Assembly: GCA_009768925.2 (NCBI GenBank) | Contig: VHIT02000034.1 | Coordinates: 124,001 to 188,000, forward strand | DNA from: Cryptosporidium bovis | Lineage: Eukaryota; Apicomplexa; Conoidasida; Eucoccidiorida; Cryptosporidiidae | Direction: 5' to 3' | Length of the DNA stretch: 64,000 nucleotides | Shown here: one piece after another, positions 63,401 to 64,000 of the stretch | How positions within the stretch are numbered: the stretch's first letter is position 1 | Layout of the letters: every line of letters starts with the position of its first letter | Position numbers and translations under genes: made by a program | Notes under the pieces: generated by a model | Database searches by the model: none | The model's input: the letters and a program-made list of their open reading frames with translations, nothing else | What the model was told of the DNA's origin: nothing

Positions 63401-63508
63401 CAAACCACCACCATTATCATTTAAATCATCCCTCTTCCTCACAAACTTGCCAAATAGCGAAAACTCTGGTCTTTCATTCCTACAGTATGTGTCCAAAACT
63501 GCTGTCAT
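57470..63508 (-). CDS. CPSF1: CPSF160 (CPSF1/Cft1), cleavage and polyadenylation factor subunit
   Basis: This is a single-exon protein of 2,012 residues, longer than human CPSF1 (about 1,440). It starts with GGLDIALIKSDSLEIYEV, the usual first blade, and has the three-propeller plan: N-terminal MMS1-like region, middle propeller and C-terminal CPSF_A domain. The CPSF_A part shows LGITSVSNYKALFFLGDI, RRGVHLGMLK, VKLARSHPLWKFTCTSAH and MAILVSDNKNNLFTFEP, then PGAIQ and PDFVKDLYP near the end. CPSF160 is the scaffold of the polyadenylation specificity factor, holding WDR33 and CPSF30 for AAUAAA recognition. Asn/Asp-rich inserts explain the extra length (about 355-400, 575-620, 1690-1730). DDB1 and SF3B3 are the other possibilities with this fold; the length and the N-terminus favour CPSF160. 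Confidence 0.88.
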   Translation of the reverse strand: MTAVLDTYCRNERPEFSLFGKFVRKRDDLNDNGGGLDIALIKSDSLEIYEVTVDNKIEYVTSCRLLLAPIASTTIKGVDGVTDYMALLFMNLEIMIYRYSTEYDELELVSKDKINIEDLLEGSCNNKCLTIVDMDENVKMEQIVFGNTLDSNIFSIMITFAKCLVLVTYKINLSGYYGQKLLLSVCWGISSETDLFIDTIIDSCLIHDEHSQMCLQPRIALLTRIGPVSNGSIQSHSNSSSLIYLNLNMRISEFTVLEKLELLPMDAYKIIPINTGKNLNNSLSGGVIVLARSCILVHGGLQRPFTLVNVNDHYKNIPEKKLEIDICTGRIHSFNPKMFGIETGEITGGSLQVSSIGGNYTTSSVENNRASTDENVPHDSSSDLKNTLPSLRPILLDDSELSMDLDVSHSIPLIITNDYYGTLLFNKVQPYLILLVFEISNEKPSGISKYYWIKVNEYWDWNRNYLGSNCDKALCLETTSYSKKINSGVSELDEHYLLTVIPIFPVQNCCIIPSKSNSKTEDVLLCMVGEFSSNSGVSLLKFSLGSKFNLTFSKIGENKSSFNNLPNIDFNSLGYKYIVEMIKNMERNRDNKNNSLPSSGTKKTKNDFEPPSILDFEREYIKSNPNNKLNHIEEDNITNVCKKKSTVNFELLDYLDLGPCSLRDFCLIPNKGSEDNSEFESEAEMNDQGNVCDNNTIKLGIDDNHSILTTNGSYPIGQLCLYMKCISKYTIAKFSLDDIIFHWVIDDPFSGKTKYLVFTTDPLKSIGKTYIFSLENDNSETGENNGANNNQIIIGEVNQLDSSEGEYEFESDSNTVGAGIIRLGKKLLEDVYVVQILSSSINILDFELKKRVLEIDLISFLFNDRIDAPLAIKSFVMNNQIIVILFEDSSMKVLKFISNNDINDIKGCNIKVFDSFTILLEDNLELINQLMELSRLNLTVINQRIGIGGDVSQRLDNFGEDDKNKFEDIFWIRHVSKMVSYDENLCNETLLVLVVYSKLWLNGSLVIYDFESKKVIFFSPYVSLVPSLLGNVISPSNGYEDTIYRFLECEFDLGRPITCLSTPIIEPKLYSYDNNSLSISACINFDCNLLNDEAQVHNSDNTQNSFLISSELVKLSTGGDMLLIVTVSQRPTLIYKLSVNYSNTLVDFGTHKNLGGSINSTNCEVNNPRCNLQENILKGKWNLQIQPNCSNIQMDIRKFFPLFPKTLTSENVIDAFSNESPLSTYNSGHVILFSNNVDAWMFQPPTAINNEDVTKDNTNAQLEKRKYCSSVVILYNRKKVSIINFESKRSVNCIASINSPWSSTQILLTTNLNNEIKFRYLNIPHSISDDAETFNSGNFDHGTNENKDISDNEYLDKKLSTIPFLGKDNWFVRRTYLPEVIVQRVSYCRKYKLVALIVGIPDNAKHHLNGYHVRQMAFYRYLRCLEAGGKEGQAILMNQDLIRNPDKCFEKSLTSIPDLGIPYTSYDTETYFDTLPPGIEIGEILPKIMYQSNLTNQKKRNRLRNEESGYIPEKDGHYTKKDFEDEQFNDLLDVNILRNELLIFSMEDLFPQSRPVFSLFDSNMNDFPKPIGRFAFGAWEVGLSIKFGKDPKGQDVLIVGTGTNPTHYFEAEGRILMFKVRQLFSNNEDDRLKSNIDFSDLNGDNNMCQIGVRSGLVNNGNNNDNNDNYNGTNNNSTNSKWPNLLKYWPSKFSQELYYNNVPELEIYYSSMFRGPVTWVDLIDLPATTASIAPAIPALAAYPIIQNNQIVRVPTSNVTYLSHTFGYRLFIHELKENDAGFVKGSFMDTPLGITSVSNYKALFFLGDIRRGVHLGMLKTDVSRGSQTMVKLARSHPLWKFTCTSAHAIILDKEMAILVSDNKNNLFTFEPSFDSTQIIDKETLKPTSHTFINTTIVHMRAIKSGSENYVVASGRNGSFLLARLINENQRTKFYQLEKLLYSNIPSFLGISPGAIQVINNNQESIPDFVKDLYPTSKIFLLKHFDYIKYLSSPILKSIFKNSNFNFNGINQFIV

Positions 63509-64000
63509 TATTTTCCATACATGCGTCTCGTTAACATATTACTTTTTTTGTTCACTCCAAAACAAAGCCTACTTCATGTGAAATATGAAAATTATTTATT
63601 CTAAAGTAAAATTATGAACACTTTCCAATTATATTTATGTTCTTTGTAATCACCTATTATTTTTCTGTCCTGCAAACATTCAATATAGATCATAATTGAT
63701 ATCATGGTACCTTATGTGGCGCCTGCGGTAATAAGTCGTAACCACAAAACACATTACAAATCATGAAATAACAAATAAAAAAATCACGAAAACGATATAG
63801 CACAGATAAATTTATGCACATTATTTAGATATAATTAGATCTACTATGAATCTATTTACGTGGTGAAACAAGAAAACAAACATCTTATCCGTGAGTGATC
63901 GGGTGTCAACAATTCTCTTGATATTAACTGATATTACGTGTTTAGTAGAAACAAAATTATGGTTTGAACAATGCAGGGATGCTTATTTAAGAAGAAACCA
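63509..64000. promoter_or_regulatory. CPSF160 promoter region, to window end
   Basis: AT-rich spacer upstream of the CPSF160 ATG (63508). TGGCGCC at 63717-63723, in the context TATGTGGCGCCTGCGG, lies about 210 bp upstream. No coding exon was found before the window end. Confidence 0.45.
63717..63723. promoter_or_regulatory. E2F-like TGGCGCC motif upstream of CPSF160
   Basis: TGGCGCC in a locally GC-rich patch about 210 bp upstream of the CPSF160 start. The same context, TGTGGCGCCT, occurs at 48104. Function is inferred. Confidence 0.4.

Noticed and set aside
57470-63508. DDB1 or SF3B3 instead of CPSF160
   Set aside because: All three share the triple propeller. The N-terminal LDIALIKSDSLEIYEV type start, the length and the CPSF_A sequence fit CPSF160 best, although an alignment would settle it.

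Overview
The window looks like nuclear DNA of a Cryptosporidium-type apicomplexan. The reasons are: AT-rich sequence; compact spacing with many very long intron-free reading frames; a minority of genes with a few short introns that begin GTAAGT or GTATGT; Asn, Ser and Gln runs inside conserved eukaryotic proteins; TTGGCGCCAA (E2F-type) motifs in promoters; and a trehalose-6-phosphate synthase. I cannot fix the species. I saw no rRNA, tRNA, CRISPR array, transposon or virus-derived element.

Layout. 1-6.0 kb: the 5' part of trehalose-6-phosphate synthase (minus, cut by the window edge), a J-domain protein (plus) and an ASA1/GNB1L-like WD40 protein (minus). 6.6-12.1 kb: PAN2, the deadenylase catalytic subunit (minus), whose start lies in an unusual GC-rich island. 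12.9-18.4 kb: four spliced genes, namely an AP-complex sigma chain (four exons, probably AP-4), an unrecognised two-exon gene, a four-membrane-span protein with a His/Cys/Met tail, and UTP23 (three exons). 18.8-22.0 kb: a four-exon secreted protein with elastin-like Pro/Gly repeats. 22.8-35.0 kb: an SLP1-type SUN-domain membrane protein and a 2,382-residue SANT-domain co-repressor-like protein with a Gln-rich tail. 36.0-39.2 kb: a secreted Kazal-domain protein with a Thr tract, and TAF9 (three exons, the first coding exon only 9 nt). 40.4-47.2 kb: an FCP1-type CTD phosphatase and an FHA plus RING-CH protein. 49.5-51 kb: the V-ATPase c'' proteolipid and a tiny signal-peptide plus one-span protein. 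51.4-63.5 kb: RIC1 and CPSF160.

Themes. Several genes serve mRNA synthesis and turnover (TAF9, FCP1, SANT protein, CPSF160, PAN2). A second group serves the endomembrane system (AP sigma, RIC1, V-ATPase c'', SUN protein). The rest are surface or secreted lineage-specific proteins. There is no operon logic; neighbours are independently transcribed. The main new result from reading the sequence is a set of exon structures that simple open-frame calls miss: AP sigma, TAF9, UTP23, the elastin-like protein, the four-span protein and the unknown gene at 14.4 kb. All of them follow GT-AG rules and stay in frame across every junction.
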